Assembly (NCBI GenBank): GCA_002319075.1 | Contig: NVQB01000001.1 | Span: 4,278,001 to 4,342,000, forward strand | Source of the DNA: Sphingobacteriaceae bacterium | Lineage (GTDB): Bacteria > Bacteroidota > Bacteroidia > B-17B0 > Aurantibacillaceae | Length of the DNA stretch: 64,000 nt | Direction: 5' to 3' | Part shown: piece by piece, positions 42,671 to 50,659 of the stretch | How positions within the stretch are numbered: the stretch's first letter is position 1 | Layout: every line of letters starts with the position of its first letter | The notes under the pieces: model-generated | Database searches by the model: none | Told to the model about the DNA's origin: nothing | Seen by the model: only the letters and a program-made list of their open reading frames with translations | Program-made: the position numbers and the translations under genes

Positions 42671-43078
42671 TGTCACATAGAGCGTAGTCGAGATGATAAC
42701 AGGCTGTCACATAGAGCGCAGTCGAGATGATAACAGAGCTGTCAAATCGAGAGTATTCGAGATGATAACAAATCTGTCAGATCGAGCGTAGTCGAGATTA
42801 TATTGGGCTGTCAGATCGAGCGTAGTCGAGATCACATAGGGTTGTCAAATCGAGCGTAGTCGAGATGATAACAAATCTGTCAGATCGAGCGTAGTCGAGA
42901 TTATATTGGGTTGTCACATCGAGCGTAGTCGAGATGATAGCAGGCTGTTAAATCGAGCGCAGTCGAGATGATAACAAATCTGTCAGATCGAGCGCAGTCG
43001 AGATGATAACAAATCTGTCAGATCGAGCGTAGTCGAGATCACATAGGTTTGTCACATCGAGCGTAGTCGAGATGCTTA
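42671..43078. repeat. Twelve-copy tandem repeat, unit 34-35 bp
   Basis: Units begin TGTCA and contain ATCGAGCGTAGTCGAGAT, where two TCGA elements allow a small hairpin. Between cores a 12-base variable part alternates among a few types (GATAACAAATC, TATATTGGG, CACATAGGG). Starts are near 42671, 42705, 42740, 42775, 42809, 42843, 42878, 42912, 42946, 42981, 43016 and 43050. The core resembles the TCGAGCGCAGTCGAG repeats widespread in Bacteroidota genomes. It fills the gap after the receiver-Crp gene and runs into the 3' end of the next gene. Confidence 0.9.
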
Positions 43079-43437
43079 TACCCACTTAATTCCAAACCTT
43101 CTTCGTTTTGTTTTTTCAAAGTCCAGTCTTCCGTCATGGAAGTCTCCAGCCAGCTGATGCCCGATTTTCTCAGCACCTGGGCCGACAAGCCGAAATAATC
43201 AATAAAGAGTTGCTCTACAGCGCCTACCGACATGTTTTCGTTTAGCGCCACCCCTTGCTGTTCAACAGTTTGTTGATCGGTCCAAAGTATAAAGTCGTTT
43301 TTCAGAGCATCTTTTTTTGCGTGCGCATGAGCTAAGCCTTTTTTATTTTTAAAAAACTCAATCTTGAGGAAAGGAAATGCGGTATTAAATAATTTTTGAA
43401 CGGTGGAAATTTTCATTCCTTTTTGAATGGTAACCAT
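43039..43437 (-). CDS. Hypothetical protein, 132 aa; C-terminus encoded by the repeat
   Basis: Paralogue of 38608-38997, with the same FPFLKIEFF, WLETS and WTLKKQN motifs; function unknown. After GLELSGYK, where the paralogue ends differently, the last eleven residues (HLDYARCDKPM) are encoded by the last tandem-repeat unit, and the stop codon lies in the unit before. The repeat has therefore replaced the original 3' end. The ATG at 43437 aligns with the paralogue start. The DoxX gene ends 15 bases upstream on the same strand. Confidence 0.65.
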   Translation of the reverse strand: MVTIQKGMKISTVQKLFNTAFPFLKIEFFKNKKGLAHAHAKKDALKNDFILWTDQQTVEQQGVALNENMSVGAVEQLFIDYFGLSAQVLRKSGISWLETSMTEDWTLKKQNEEGLELSGYKHLDYARCDKPM

Positions 43438-43452
43438 AGTACTGACAGCGGT

Positions 43453-43869
43453 TTATTGAATAGATAAAAGATGATCTAAGCTGAAAGATCTGTAGGACTC
43501 GGGCAGCAACAATAAAACTGTTACTAACACAAGTCTTGGAAAAACGTGCTTCATATTCCACATCGGTTCGAGGTAACTAAAACCAACCGTTACCAGGAGG
43601 AGGTCGAGGCCAAGCGCGTAGAGTGTATAATTAGTCAGGAAACCGCAGAGTAAAAATAACCCACCGAAAAATTCTGCAAAGCTGGTGTAATAGGCCATAG
43701 CGCCGAGCAGGGAAGAGGGAATACGTTTGCTTTGGGCCTCTGCACTAAATGCCTGGATTACTCCCGAAATTTTTATGCGGAACAATTTATCATAACCCTG
43801 GAACAAAAACAAGATCCCTATAAATAAGCGAATCAGCAGTTCGGCAATGTGTTGATTGGTAGTTGTCAT
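43453..43869 (-). CDS. DoxX-family membrane protein
   Basis: About 138 residues, four helices: LLIRLFIGILFLFQGYDKLF opens the domain (R-x-x-x-G-xxFxxxGxxKL), with FAEFFGGLFLLCGFLTNYT as the family's second motif. The ATG at 43869 was chosen over a TTG at 43884. DoxX-type proteins act in thiol and redox stress or quinone-linked thiosulfate oxidation; the exact role is unclear. The FNR-type box at 43911 is 49.5 bases upstream. Confidence 0.85.
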   Translation of the reverse strand: MTTTNQHIAELLIRLFIGILFLFQGYDKLFRIKISGVIQAFSAEAQSKRIPSSLLGAMAYYTSFAEFFGGLFLLCGFLTNYTLYALGLDLLLVTVGFSYLEPMWNMKHVFPRLVLVTVLLLLPESYRSFSLDHLLSIQ

Positions 43870-43910
43870 TTCTTTTTTATTCAAAGTTCGGAAAGGCTGC
43901 AGTCAAAAAA

Positions 43911-43926
43911 ACTGATTTAGATCAGT
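43911..43926. promoter_or_regulatory. FNR-type box ACTGAT-TTAG-ATCAGT
   Basis: A 16-base palindrome between divergent units: 49.5 bases from the DoxX ATG and 91.5 from the ATG at 44010. Confidence 0.65.
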
Positions 43927-44009
43927 TCTGCTGCTGATTGATCTCATTGGTATGCGAGGTCTGTGTTACGACCTTTACGGCAGTATTAACCCCTAATAAG
44001 AAAATAAAT

Positions 44010-44387
44010 ATGAAAACCTCTCTTTATAACCAACACAGCGAACACACAGAATGGCAAAACAAATTGGACTTTTACAAAGACGAAATTAAAGTCATGGAAA
44101 ACCGTCTTGCAGAAGTGAGCCAAAAAAACACCGCCACAGAGATCCGCATGGAGATCGAACATTTCCAGAACCAGTTTTTGATCCAACGCGATACTATCAG
44201 CAAGATCAGTCATCATATTTCTGCAGAAGAAAAACAAATTCAGGCAGAAATTAAACATAACCCCGTTGCTTCTGATCACCGTAAAGCCGAAGACCACGTG
44301 ACAGAGCGCGAAATGGTAAGCGATTTCGAAAACAACTTTACCAATTTGCGCAAAGAGTACAACACCTTTTTAAGTAAACGTTTTTAA
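44010..44387 (+). CDS. Hypothetical coiled-coil protein, 125 aa
   Basis: Begins MKTSLYNQHSEHTEWQNKLD at ATG 44010; an upstream TTG/ATG extension to 43938 is unlikely because it would cover the promoter. Charged and helical throughout (MENRLAEVSQKNTATEIRME, SHHISAEEKQIQAEI). Family unknown; similar small proteins occur beside stress genes in Bacteroidota. Ten bases separate it from the BON gene, so both form a unit under the box at 43911. Confidence 0.7.
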   Translation: MKTSLYNQHSEHTEWQNKLDFYKDEIKVMENRLAEVSQKNTATEIRMEIEHFQNQFLIQRDTISKISHHISAEEKQIQAEIKHNPVASDHRKAEDHVTEREMVSDFENNFTNLRKEYNTFLSKRF

Positions 44388-44397
44388 AATTATTATC

Positions 44398-45066
44398 ATG
44401 AAAACAGATTTCGAAATTCAACAGGATGTTATGGCGGAGCTTCTTTGGGAGCCCGCCTTAGATGGAACACAGATAGGAGTGGCCGTAAACCAGGGCGTAG
44501 TAATGCTTTCGGGAGTAGTGGATACTTATTATAAAAAAGTGGTAGCCGAGAAGGCCACAAAAAAACTCAGTGGAGTAAAAGCCGTAGCGGAAGAAATCAA
44601 AGTGGTTGTTCCCGGCAGTAAAACACGCAGCGATGTAGACATTGCCAAAGCGGTTTTAAACGCCTTGAAATGGAACAGCACGGTAGATGAAAGCAAAATT
44701 AAAGTACAGGTGGAGAATGCAGAAGTAACTTTGGAAGGCGAAGCAGAATGGAATTTTCAGAAAAGCTCCGCGCAAAAAGCCGTTGAAAACCTTGAAAGCG
44801 TCAGCCGCATCACCAACAACATCCGCGTTACCAACAAAGTAATAGCAGAGGATGTAAAACATAAAATTGCCAGTGCTTTTCAACGTCACGCGAGTTTAGA
44901 CGCCAATAAAATTACAGTAGAAGTACTCGGCGATAAAGTGATCTTAACGGGTACCGTGCGTTCGTACGCCGAGAAGAGAGATGCCGAACTAACGGTTTGG
45001 TCCTCACCGGGCGTAATGAGCATCGAAAACCGCCTCGAGCTTTCTTCAGAAATTCCGGTTTATTAA
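44398..45066 (+). CDS. Protein with three BON domains (OsmY-like)
   Basis: 222 residues made of three repeats of about 70 (GTQIGVAVNQGVVMLSGVVD; ESKIKVQVENAEVTLEGEAE; ANKITVEVLGDKVILTGTVR), each with the central Gly of BON. No signal peptide, unlike OsmY, so it is probably cytoplasmic. BON domains bind membranes or protein partners and are induced in stationary or anoxic cells. It follows the coiled-coil gene. Confidence 0.9.
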   Translation: MKTDFEIQQDVMAELLWEPALDGTQIGVAVNQGVVMLSGVVDTYYKKVVAEKATKKLSGVKAVAEEIKVVVPGSKTRSDVDIAKAVLNALKWNSTVDESKIKVQVENAEVTLEGEAEWNFQKSSAQKAVENLESVSRITNNIRVTNKVIAEDVKHKIASAFQRHASLDANKITVEVLGDKVILTGTVRSYAEKRDAELTVWSSPGVMSIENRLELSSEIPVY

Positions 45067-45257
45067 AGAAAGGCCTTTTTCAACAGGGAACAATAGCGCG
45101 GAGTTTTTTATCTTTTTTTGCCACGAGTCAGAACATTTATGCTCCGCATCAAAGAAATAAAATTCAAAACAGTTTTGTGAAACGGATGGGCTATTTCTTT
45201 TTTATAGTTTTTGCCCGGTTAATTGTAAATTCGTTCAGACATCGGAGGCTTTGAAAA

Positions 45258-45328
45258 CCGGCAAATATTTTATTTTCGCCGGCGCTTAGTCGCAATCCTT
45301 TATGCGCAAGTGGCGGACAAAACCCGCC
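45258..45328. repeat. Inverted-repeat block at the left edge of the accessory region
   Basis: CCGGC/GCCGG (45258-45262, 45278-45282) and GGCGG/CCGCC (45312-45316, 45324-45328) make two GC-rich hairpins in otherwise AT-rich DNA. They resemble the longer elements at 45931, 48078 and 49905. The remaining part of 45067-45257 has no gene. Confidence 0.35.
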
Positions 45329-45345
45329 GGACAATGTAGACAGAC

Positions 45346-45930
45346 ATGAAAAGAATTTACATATCGACTATATTACTTCTTATAGCCTCACAAATTATTT
45401 ACGGACAGACGTCGACATTTACAGTAGTTCCTGGTAAAGGCTTTAATGACTTTATAATCGGAAAGACAACTTTCGAGGAAATAATAGCCAAAATGGGTAC
45501 AAACAATCATGTCGACACTTTCTATGTTAAACCTTTAGGCGACGTTTTTTCAGACGATACTGTAAATATCAGGATATCAAAAACGGACATCTATTCCTAC
45601 GGACTTTATTACGACTCACTAGGCATTTCTTTTTTCAGGCACAAAAACATAAAATCAATATTCTTAATCCATTTTCAAACTCCCGCTTCCGTGACCACTG
45701 ACAAGAACATAAAAATAAATTATGACAACTTCAAAGAAGTGGTAACTAAATACGGACAAACACAATGGACTTATACTGCTTACAAAATATTTAAAGAATA
45801 CAATGGAATCCGTTTTGAGCAATCTTCTAAAGCTAAATTACCCCTTGTGATGGACAAAGACTCGACTTTTTATTTATCAAAGAATGTTACAGGTATTAGC
45901 ATTATTAAGAAAACAAAAAAGTATAAATAA
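45346..45930 (+). CDS. Hypothetical exported protein, 194 aa
   Basis: Signal peptide (MKRIYISTILLLIASQIIYG, cleavage near YGQ), then a soluble domain with GKGFNDFIIGKTTFEEIIAK and FRHKNIKSIFLIHFQTP. Family unknown. It is bracketed by GC-rich inverted repeats and its stop is directly followed by TAACGGCAGAC, as in a gene cassette. Confidence 0.65.
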   Translation: MKRIYISTILLLIASQIIYGQTSTFTVVPGKGFNDFIIGKTTFEEIIAKMGTNNHVDTFYVKPLGDVFSDDTVNIRISKTDIYSYGLYYDSLGISFFRHKNIKSIFLIHFQTPASVTTDKNIKINYDNFKEVVTKYGQTQWTYTAYKIFKEYNGIRFEQSSKAKLPLVMDKDSTFYLSKNVTGISIIKKTKKYK

Positions 45931-46050
45931 TAACGGCAGACACGTCAACGTGACTTATCTGTGCCGCCACCTCGCACATAACAGCGGTCTGCTCCATTTT
46001 TTGCGTGTTTACGCTCAAATGCATAATTTGGACTTAGCAAAAAAACGGCG
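45931..46050. repeat. attC-like inverted-repeat element (B)
   Basis: Begins TAACGGCAGAC directly after the gene and contains CGCACATAACAGCGGTCTG; its ATAACAGCGGT is shared with the element at 49905. GGCAGAC can pair with GTCTGC, and TTTTTTGC (45997) with GCAAAAAA (46037). The layout resembles cassette recombination sites. No integrase gene is in the window. Confidence 0.4.
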
Positions 46051-46105
46051 CAAGGCCGCCAAACGTCACCAGCCATTTCAACAAACCACCATATAGACAG
46101 ACAAT

Positions 46106-46837
46106 ATGTTTCACTTTGACAAAAACTTTGGGCTATTTATTGGGCAATTGACTGATAATAAATTTCACAAACATTACGCTTTGCAAATAAGTGTTGCGTC
46201 AAAATCAAATTTTACACTTTCTGTAAAAGATCACCCGGATAATATTGGTAAAGCCTTTTTTCTAAATTCAAAAGTTGAACATAAGTTAATCTGCAACACT
46301 AAGCAATTAACCATTCTCATAAATCCATTAAGTGCAATAGGACACCAGTTGTATTTAAAATATGGAACATCAAGCCATTTAACTCTGAACGGCTATTTAT
46401 CTGATGAACTGATTGAAGTTCTTAATAAGTTTGAGAGCCGGGAAATAACATTTGAAAACCTATGTGTTCTAACTTTACAAATTCTGACAAAATATAAATG
46501 CAATTGTGAATTGGATAATCATTTGCAAGACGACAGAATTATCAAAGCTTTTGAGTTTATAGACAAAAATTTTGGAAAAGTATTGAGTTTAGAAGAAGTT
46601 GCCGAACATTGCTACTTATCGCCAACTCGTTTTTTGCATTTGTTTAAAGAAAAAACAAATCTAAGTTTTAGAAGGTATCAACTTTGGAATAAGGTAGTAA
46701 AATCGCTCCCTTATTTATTGAAAAATTCAATTACTGAAACAGCTTACACATTTGGCTTCTCTGACAGTTCTCACTATACCCGAACCTTCATAGAAACATT
46801 TGGAGTAACACCGAAATTTTTTCTACATCGGGAATAG
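46106..46837 (+). CDS. AraC-family transcription regulator
   Basis: 243 residues: a divergent N-terminal half (about 1-140), then two HTH motifs of AraC type (LSLEEVAEHCYLSPTRFLHL and ITETAYTFGFSDSSHYTRTF), ending VTPKFF, which corresponds to the usual P-x-x-(Y/F)R. The ligand is unknown. Inside the accessory block. Confidence 0.88.
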   Translation: MFHFDKNFGLFIGQLTDNKFHKHYALQISVASKSNFTLSVKDHPDNIGKAFFLNSKVEHKLICNTKQLTILINPLSAIGHQLYLKYGTSSHLTLNGYLSDELIEVLNKFESREITFENLCVLTLQILTKYKCNCELDNHLQDDRIIKAFEFIDKNFGKVLSLEEVAEHCYLSPTRFLHLFKEKTNLSFRRYQLWNKVVKSLPYLLKNSITETAYTFGFSDSSHYTRTFIETFGVTPKFFLHRE

Positions 46838-46861
46838 CCGTTTCATGCAATTCTGAGTCTG

Positions 46862-46886
46862 AAATACTTCGCATTTTTGTAGTGTA
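46862..46886 (+). promoter_or_regulatory. Promoter-like block AAATACTTCGCATTTTTG...
   Basis: Shares 20 of 25 bases with the block at 47263 (both AAAT-CTTCGCA-TTTG-A-TGTA). The TTTG element recalls the Bacteroidota -7 box. It lies 19 bases before the ATG at 46905. Confidence 0.4.
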
Positions 46887-46904
46887 TAAAACCACTATGA
46901 AAGT

Positions 46905-47234
46905 ATGAATAGATTGCAGAATGGAAGTTTTACCCCAAATTTTAATTATCAAACTCATTTTGATAATGAATCCAAAGAATATTTCACAGAAAGCCAAAAT
47001 AAAAAAAGTAGTATCTTCTTCTTACGCTATGTTGGTTGTTTAGCTTGTAAGCTTGATAGTAAGCGTATTGATGACAACTTATCTTCATTTAGAAATAAAA
47101 ACACAGAGGTTTTTGTTGTCTTACAAAGCACGAATGAAAGTATTGAATCTTACAAGGAAGTACAGCAAATTAATTTCTATGGGAAAAGTATTAGCGATTT
47201 ACCTTCAATCGATGAATTATTACAAAAAATATAA
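46905..47234 (+). CDS. Short peroxiredoxin-like (AhpC/TSA-type) protein
   Basis: 109 residues with SSIFFLRYVGCLACKLDSKR, which matches the FxRYxGCxxC active-site region of the PRXL2/AhpC-TSA_2 group. The part after it (EVFVVLQSTNESIESYKEV) follows the thioredoxin fold but the C-terminal third of the family is missing, so it is a short or truncated form. Possibly a peroxidase or thiol oxidoreductase. Confidence 0.6.
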   Translation: MNRLQNGSFTPNFNYQTHFDNESKEYFTESQNKKSSIFFLRYVGCLACKLDSKRIDDNLSSFRNKNTEVFVVLQSTNESIESYKEVQQINFYGKSISDLPSIDELLQKI

Positions 47235-47262
47235 TTAGCCAGTTTATACAATTATAAGTTTT

Positions 47263-47287
47263 AAATGCTTCGCACCTTTGCAATGTA
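47263..47287 (+). promoter_or_regulatory. Promoter-like block AAATGCTTCGCACCTTTG...
   Basis: Second copy of the block at 46862, here 16 bases before the ATG at 47304. Confidence 0.4.
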
Positions 47288-47303
47288 ATTAAATCAATAA
47301 AAA

Positions 47304-48077
47304 ATGCGAAGTATATTATTCATTTTGCTTTTGGCCTTACAAGTAAAAGCATTTTCACAATCAAACTTAAAAAGTATGAACAATTATTTAAAGGAAACCC
47401 CAATTTTAAACTTTTCAGACAGTTCCATTCAGTCGTTAGTGAAAAACAAAAATTGGTTAACAATGGACACTATTGAACGTATAAAGTCAATCTACAACTA
47501 TGTTAGAGATGACATTAAATTTGGCTACAATGTGTCTGATGACATAACTGCAAAGCAAGTACTGCAAGACGGTTACGGACAGTGTAACACAAAAGCAACT
47601 TTGCTAATGGCACTTCTACGTGCCACAAAAATTCCAAATAGAATTCACGGTTTCACTATTGACAAAGCATTACAAAAAGGTGCAGTTACAGGAATTTGGT
47701 ATAAACTTTCGCCAAAAAGCATCGTTCACAGTTGGGTTGAAATTTATGTTAACGACAGTTGGTATTTTCTTGAAGGTGTTATTCTTGACAAAGAATATTT
47801 AACCAAATTGCAAGAGGAAAATAAAGATTGTAAAACAACTTTTTGCGGATACGGTGCTTATACGGACAATTTTGCAAATCCGCCAATTGAATGGAACTTA
47901 AACAACACTTACATTCAAGACAAAGGGATAAATCAAGACTTTGGATTATTCGACACACCAGACGAATTTTACGCTAAACACCAGCAAAAACTTGGAGCAT
48001 TTAAGAAATTTATTTTTCGTAAAATTGTAAGACACAAAATGAATAAAAACGTGGAAAGAATAAGAAATGGCAGGTAA
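47304..48077 (+). CDS. Exported transglutaminase-like protein
   Basis: 257 residues. Signal peptide (cleavage near AFSQ); transglutaminase-like core with YNYVRDDIKFGYN, the Cys in GYGQCNTKATLL, the His in IVHSWVEIYVNDSWYFLEG and a later acidic residue completing a Cys-His-Asp triad. Such proteins act as proteases or cross-linkers of the envelope. Its stop codon overlaps the start of the attC-like element at 48078. Confidence 0.8.
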   Translation: MRSILFILLLALQVKAFSQSNLKSMNNYLKETPILNFSDSSIQSLVKNKNWLTMDTIERIKSIYNYVRDDIKFGYNVSDDITAKQVLQDGYGQCNTKATLLMALLRATKIPNRIHGFTIDKALQKGAVTGIWYKLSPKSIVHSWVEIYVNDSWYFLEGVILDKEYLTKLQEENKDCKTTFCGYGAYTDNFANPPIEWNLNNTYIQDKGINQDFGLFDTPDEFYAKHQQKLGAFKKFIFRKIVRHKMNKNVERIRNGR

Positions 48078-48204
48078 CGGCGGTTTGGCAAAAGTGCCGG
48101 TTAAGTGATCCGCAGACACATTTATGGTTAATCAAAGTTTGGTTCTCTGCATCAACGTTTGTGATAAAAGTCGCCACCTTCGCCAAGCCGCCGGCTCGTT
48201 ATGC
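48078..48204. repeat. attC-like inverted-repeat element (C)
   Basis: CGGCGGTTTGGC (48078-48089) pairs with GCCAAGCCGCCG (48182-48193) at 11 of 12 positions across a long loop, followed by GTTATGC (48198-48204). It begins at a gene stop codon and shares a 16-base block, CGGTTTGGCAAAAGTG, with the element at 49905. This is the arrangement expected of a cassette attC site. Confidence 0.5.
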
Positions 48205-48228
48205 GGCAGCTTAAAAGACAAATCCAGA

Positions 48229-48807
48229 ATGGAAAATAAAATTGTTAAATACTTTTCTCAAATTACCACCCTTAACCAAGACGAAGTAAAAGCTTTGGAA
48301 GAAGGAATGGTAGTAACCAGTGTAAAGAAAAACACCTTTTTAATTAGGGAAGGGCAAACTTCAATGGACACTTATTTTGTTTTAGAGGGATGCTTGCGTC
48401 AATATTGCACGGCTGACGGAGAAGAAAAAACAACCAATTTCTTCACCGAAGGACAATGGGTTATTTCATTGAATGGTCTAACACAAAATACACCATCATT
48501 TCATAATTTGGTTTGTATGGAAGACACTTCATTAGTTATAGGCAACGAACAAAAGGCTCAGGAACTATTTAAAAAGTTTCCTCGATTTGAAACCTTAGCC
48601 AGAGTTGTGGTTGAAAAATCTTTTGCTGATCAACAACAACTAATGACCTCTTACCATACCGACACCCCTGAACAGAGGTATTTAAAATTATTAAAATCTC
48701 GACCCGACTTGTTTCAAAGAGTTTCGCAATATCATATGGCAAGTTATATTGGTGTTAAGCCTGAATCTTTAAGTAGGATAAGAAAAAGAATAATTGGCAA
48801 ACAGTAA
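48229..48807 (+). CDS. Crp/Fnr-family transcription regulator
   Basis: 192 residues from ATG 48229 (MENKIVKYFSQI); the longer frame to 48124 would cover the repeat. cNMP-type beta roll (DTYFVLEGCLRQYCT), then the Bacteroidota-style linker TPEQRYLKLLKSRPDLF and HTH MASYIGVKPESLSRIRKRI. It is convergent with the oxidoreductase gene (11 bases apart), and the pair looks like one cassette. Confidence 0.88.
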   Translation: MENKIVKYFSQITTLNQDEVKALEEGMVVTSVKKNTFLIREGQTSMDTYFVLEGCLRQYCTADGEEKTTNFFTEGQWVISLNGLTQNTPSFHNLVCMEDTSLVIGNEQKAQELFKKFPRFETLARVVVEKSFADQQQLMTSYHTDTPEQRYLKLLKSRPDLFQRVSQYHMASYIGVKPESLSRIRKRIIGKQ

Positions 48808-48818
48808 CCTGTTTTCGG

Positions 48819-49787
48819 TTATATAGTAATAATAACATTTCCTTTTTTGTGTCCTTTTTCTACATATCTATGTGCATCACCCATTTGCGACAAAGGATAG
48901 GAAGTATCAATTATAGTTTTAATCTTTTCAGCTTTCAGCATTTCTTTTATCTCTAATAAATAATCTAAACGCACTTTAGCCGGCAACATACCAGTTGATG
49001 AGGACTTTACCTTCCTTTTGCCAAATAAAGATGTTTTAATCATTTGAAACAAAAGTGGCATACTTATAACAGAGGAAATATAAATACCATTTTCGCCAAG
49101 CGATTTTTTACAAGATGAAAACGTGAGTTTCCCTACTGTGTCAAAAATAATATCATACTGTTTGCCATTCGTTGTAAAATTTTCACTTGTATAGTCAATG
49201 ACAAAATCTGCTCCCAACTCCTTAACCATTTTTATATTTGTTGTGCTGCAAATTCCCGTTACTTCGGCGCCAAAATACTTCGCAATTTGAACGGCATAAG
49301 TTCCAAGACTTCCTGAAGCACCGTTAATCAATAACTTGTCTCCTGCCTTTATTTTAGCTAGACCTTTTAAAAAATTCATCACAGTAATGGCACTTCCACT
49401 CACAGGTGCAGCAGACTGATAATTGATATTTTCGGGTATGGTCGTTATTACATCATCAACATTGACGCAAGTGTACTCAGCATAACACCCCAGAGCTGTT
49501 GTTCCACCAAAGACTTTATCACCAACATTAAATGAAGTAACATCTTTTCCTGTTTCGACTATTTTACCAGCAAAGTCAAATCCGAGTAGTGTTGTTTTAG
49601 GTTTACTCAATCCTAAATATAACCGACCCACATAAGGTTTGCCTATTCTCATCATAATATCTGACCCTGTAACAGTGGCGGCATAAACTCTAACCAACAC
49701 TTCATTAGGTTTCGGGACAGGTTTGGTGACATCTTCAATTTTGAACACCTCTGAACTTCCATAAATTTTACTTATGCTTGCTTTCAT
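48819..49787 (-). CDS. Zinc-type alcohol dehydrogenase-like NAD(P)-dependent oxidoreductase
   Basis: About 322 residues from ATG 49787 (MKASISKIYGSSEVFKIEDV). Medium-chain reductase fold with LGFDFAGKIVETGKDV, GDKVFGGTTALGCYAEY and a Rossmann motif GASGSLGTYAVQIAKYFGAEV. No structural or catalytic zinc ligands are evident, so it is nearer to quinone oxidoreductases. An N-terminal extension to 49925 is unlikely. Confidence 0.88.
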   Translation of the reverse strand: MKASISKIYGSSEVFKIEDVTKPVPKPNEVLVRVYAATVTGSDIMMRIGKPYVGRLYLGLSKPKTTLLGFDFAGKIVETGKDVTSFNVGDKVFGGTTALGCYAEYTCVNVDDVITTIPENINYQSAAPVSGSAITVMNFLKGLAKIKAGDKLLINGASGSLGTYAVQIAKYFGAEVTGICSTTNIKMVKELGADFVIDYTSENFTTNGKQYDIIFDTVGKLTFSSCKKSLGENGIYISSVISMPLLFQMIKTSLFGKRKVKSSSTGMLPAKVRLDYLLEIKEMLKAEKIKTIIDTSYPLSQMGDAHRYVEKGHKKGNVIITI

Positions 49788-49904
49788 TATTTTCCTTTTT
49801 GTTAAATGAATTATTTCAAAGGACAAAATTACCTGCTCAACTTTTGCTATTCGTTGACTTTGGTTAAGAAATGAAATGAGTGACAAAAGACGAAGAAAGC
49901 CGAC

Positions 49905-49934
49905 CGCATAACAGCGGTTTGGCAAAAGTGGCGG
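49905..49934. repeat. attC-like element (D)
   Basis: CGCATAACAGCGGTTTGGCA continues into AAAGTGGCGG. It shares 16 bases with element C and ATAACAGCGGT with element B. A pairing partner further right was not found, so this copy may be an end or a remnant. The rest of the gap to 50154 has no gene. Confidence 0.4.
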
Positions 49935-50056
49935 CCTGGATTATATACTTTAGTTTCAGAACCCGATGGACACAAGCTAAGGGTCGTAGTAGGCAACCCA
50001 TAATAGCCACTAACAGAAAACATGGCGTCACTGCTTAATAGAGAAGGCTTCGTTAG

Positions 50057-50119
50057 ATGCAAAACAATTTTATTTGCTACGCTAAGCATGGGAGGCCTCG
50101 ACAAGCTATAGTTTTGCAT
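50057..50119. repeat. Inverted repeat ATGCAAAAC / GTTTTGCAT
   Basis: A 9-base stem (50057-50065 with 50111-50119) encloses 45 bases, ending 36 bases before the ATG at 50155. It may be another recombination-type element or a leader structure. Confidence 0.35.
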
Positions 50120-50154
50120 TTGCTCAAAATAGTTTAACTTCACTGTTAGCACAA

Positions 50155-50601
50155 ATGAAAAACATGAAACCACTATTCACTTTATTTTTCTTAGCAACAA
50201 CAGCGCTAGCTTTCGCGCAAAACAGCCTTGACTACGGGCACCTTATTACGACGTGGACCCAGGGAAAAATCGATCCAAACGGTACGGTGATTCAGGCCGA
50301 CGCCAGCAGGGGCGGTTCGTACCAGTTAACTCTAAACCAGGATGCAAGTGCAAGTTTTGCTAATCCCTTTACCTGTGGCTCCGGATACGAACGTCAGGGA
50401 AGTTGGAATCTTAACGAAAAAGACGGAACGCTAACACTGACATTTTCAAAAAGAGTGGGCTATATGAATGCTCCGGGAACAGCTGCGATCAACAAAATAG
50501 AAAATTACAAAATCATGAAGCTGACATCCAGTGAATTAATTTTAGTATTAACCCATAACGGAACAGACAAGATCCTTCCTTTCATCCAGGGATTACACTA
50601 G
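50155..50601 (+). CDS. Hypothetical exported protein, 148 aa
   Basis: Signal peptide ending AFAQ, then a small beta-rich domain (DGTLTLTFSKRVGYMN, LTSSELILVLTHNG) like lipocalin-type exported proteins of Bacteroidota. Family not identified. ATG 50155 is used; ATG 50164 is equally possible. Confidence 0.65.
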   Translation: MKNMKPLFTLFFLATTALAFAQNSLDYGHLITTWTQGKIDPNGTVIQADASRGGSYQLTLNQDASASFANPFTCGSGYERQGSWNLNEKDGTLTLTFSKRVGYMNAPGTAAINKIENYKIMKLTSSELILVLTHNGTDKILPFIQGLH

Positions 50602-50659
50602 CTACAGTTTTCATTGCTTGTTAAGCCTTAATAACCTGTTGTAGAGAAAAAAACAGCCC

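Noticed and set aside
42671-43078. Possible CRISPR array
   Set aside because: The spacers between repeated cores are nearly identical to one another, units are only 34-35 bp in total, and no cas gene is present. It is a tandem repeat.
48124-48228. N-terminal extension of the Crp/Fnr protein
   Set aside because: The added residues lie in the inverted-repeat element and do not match the family; the ATG at 48229 fits.
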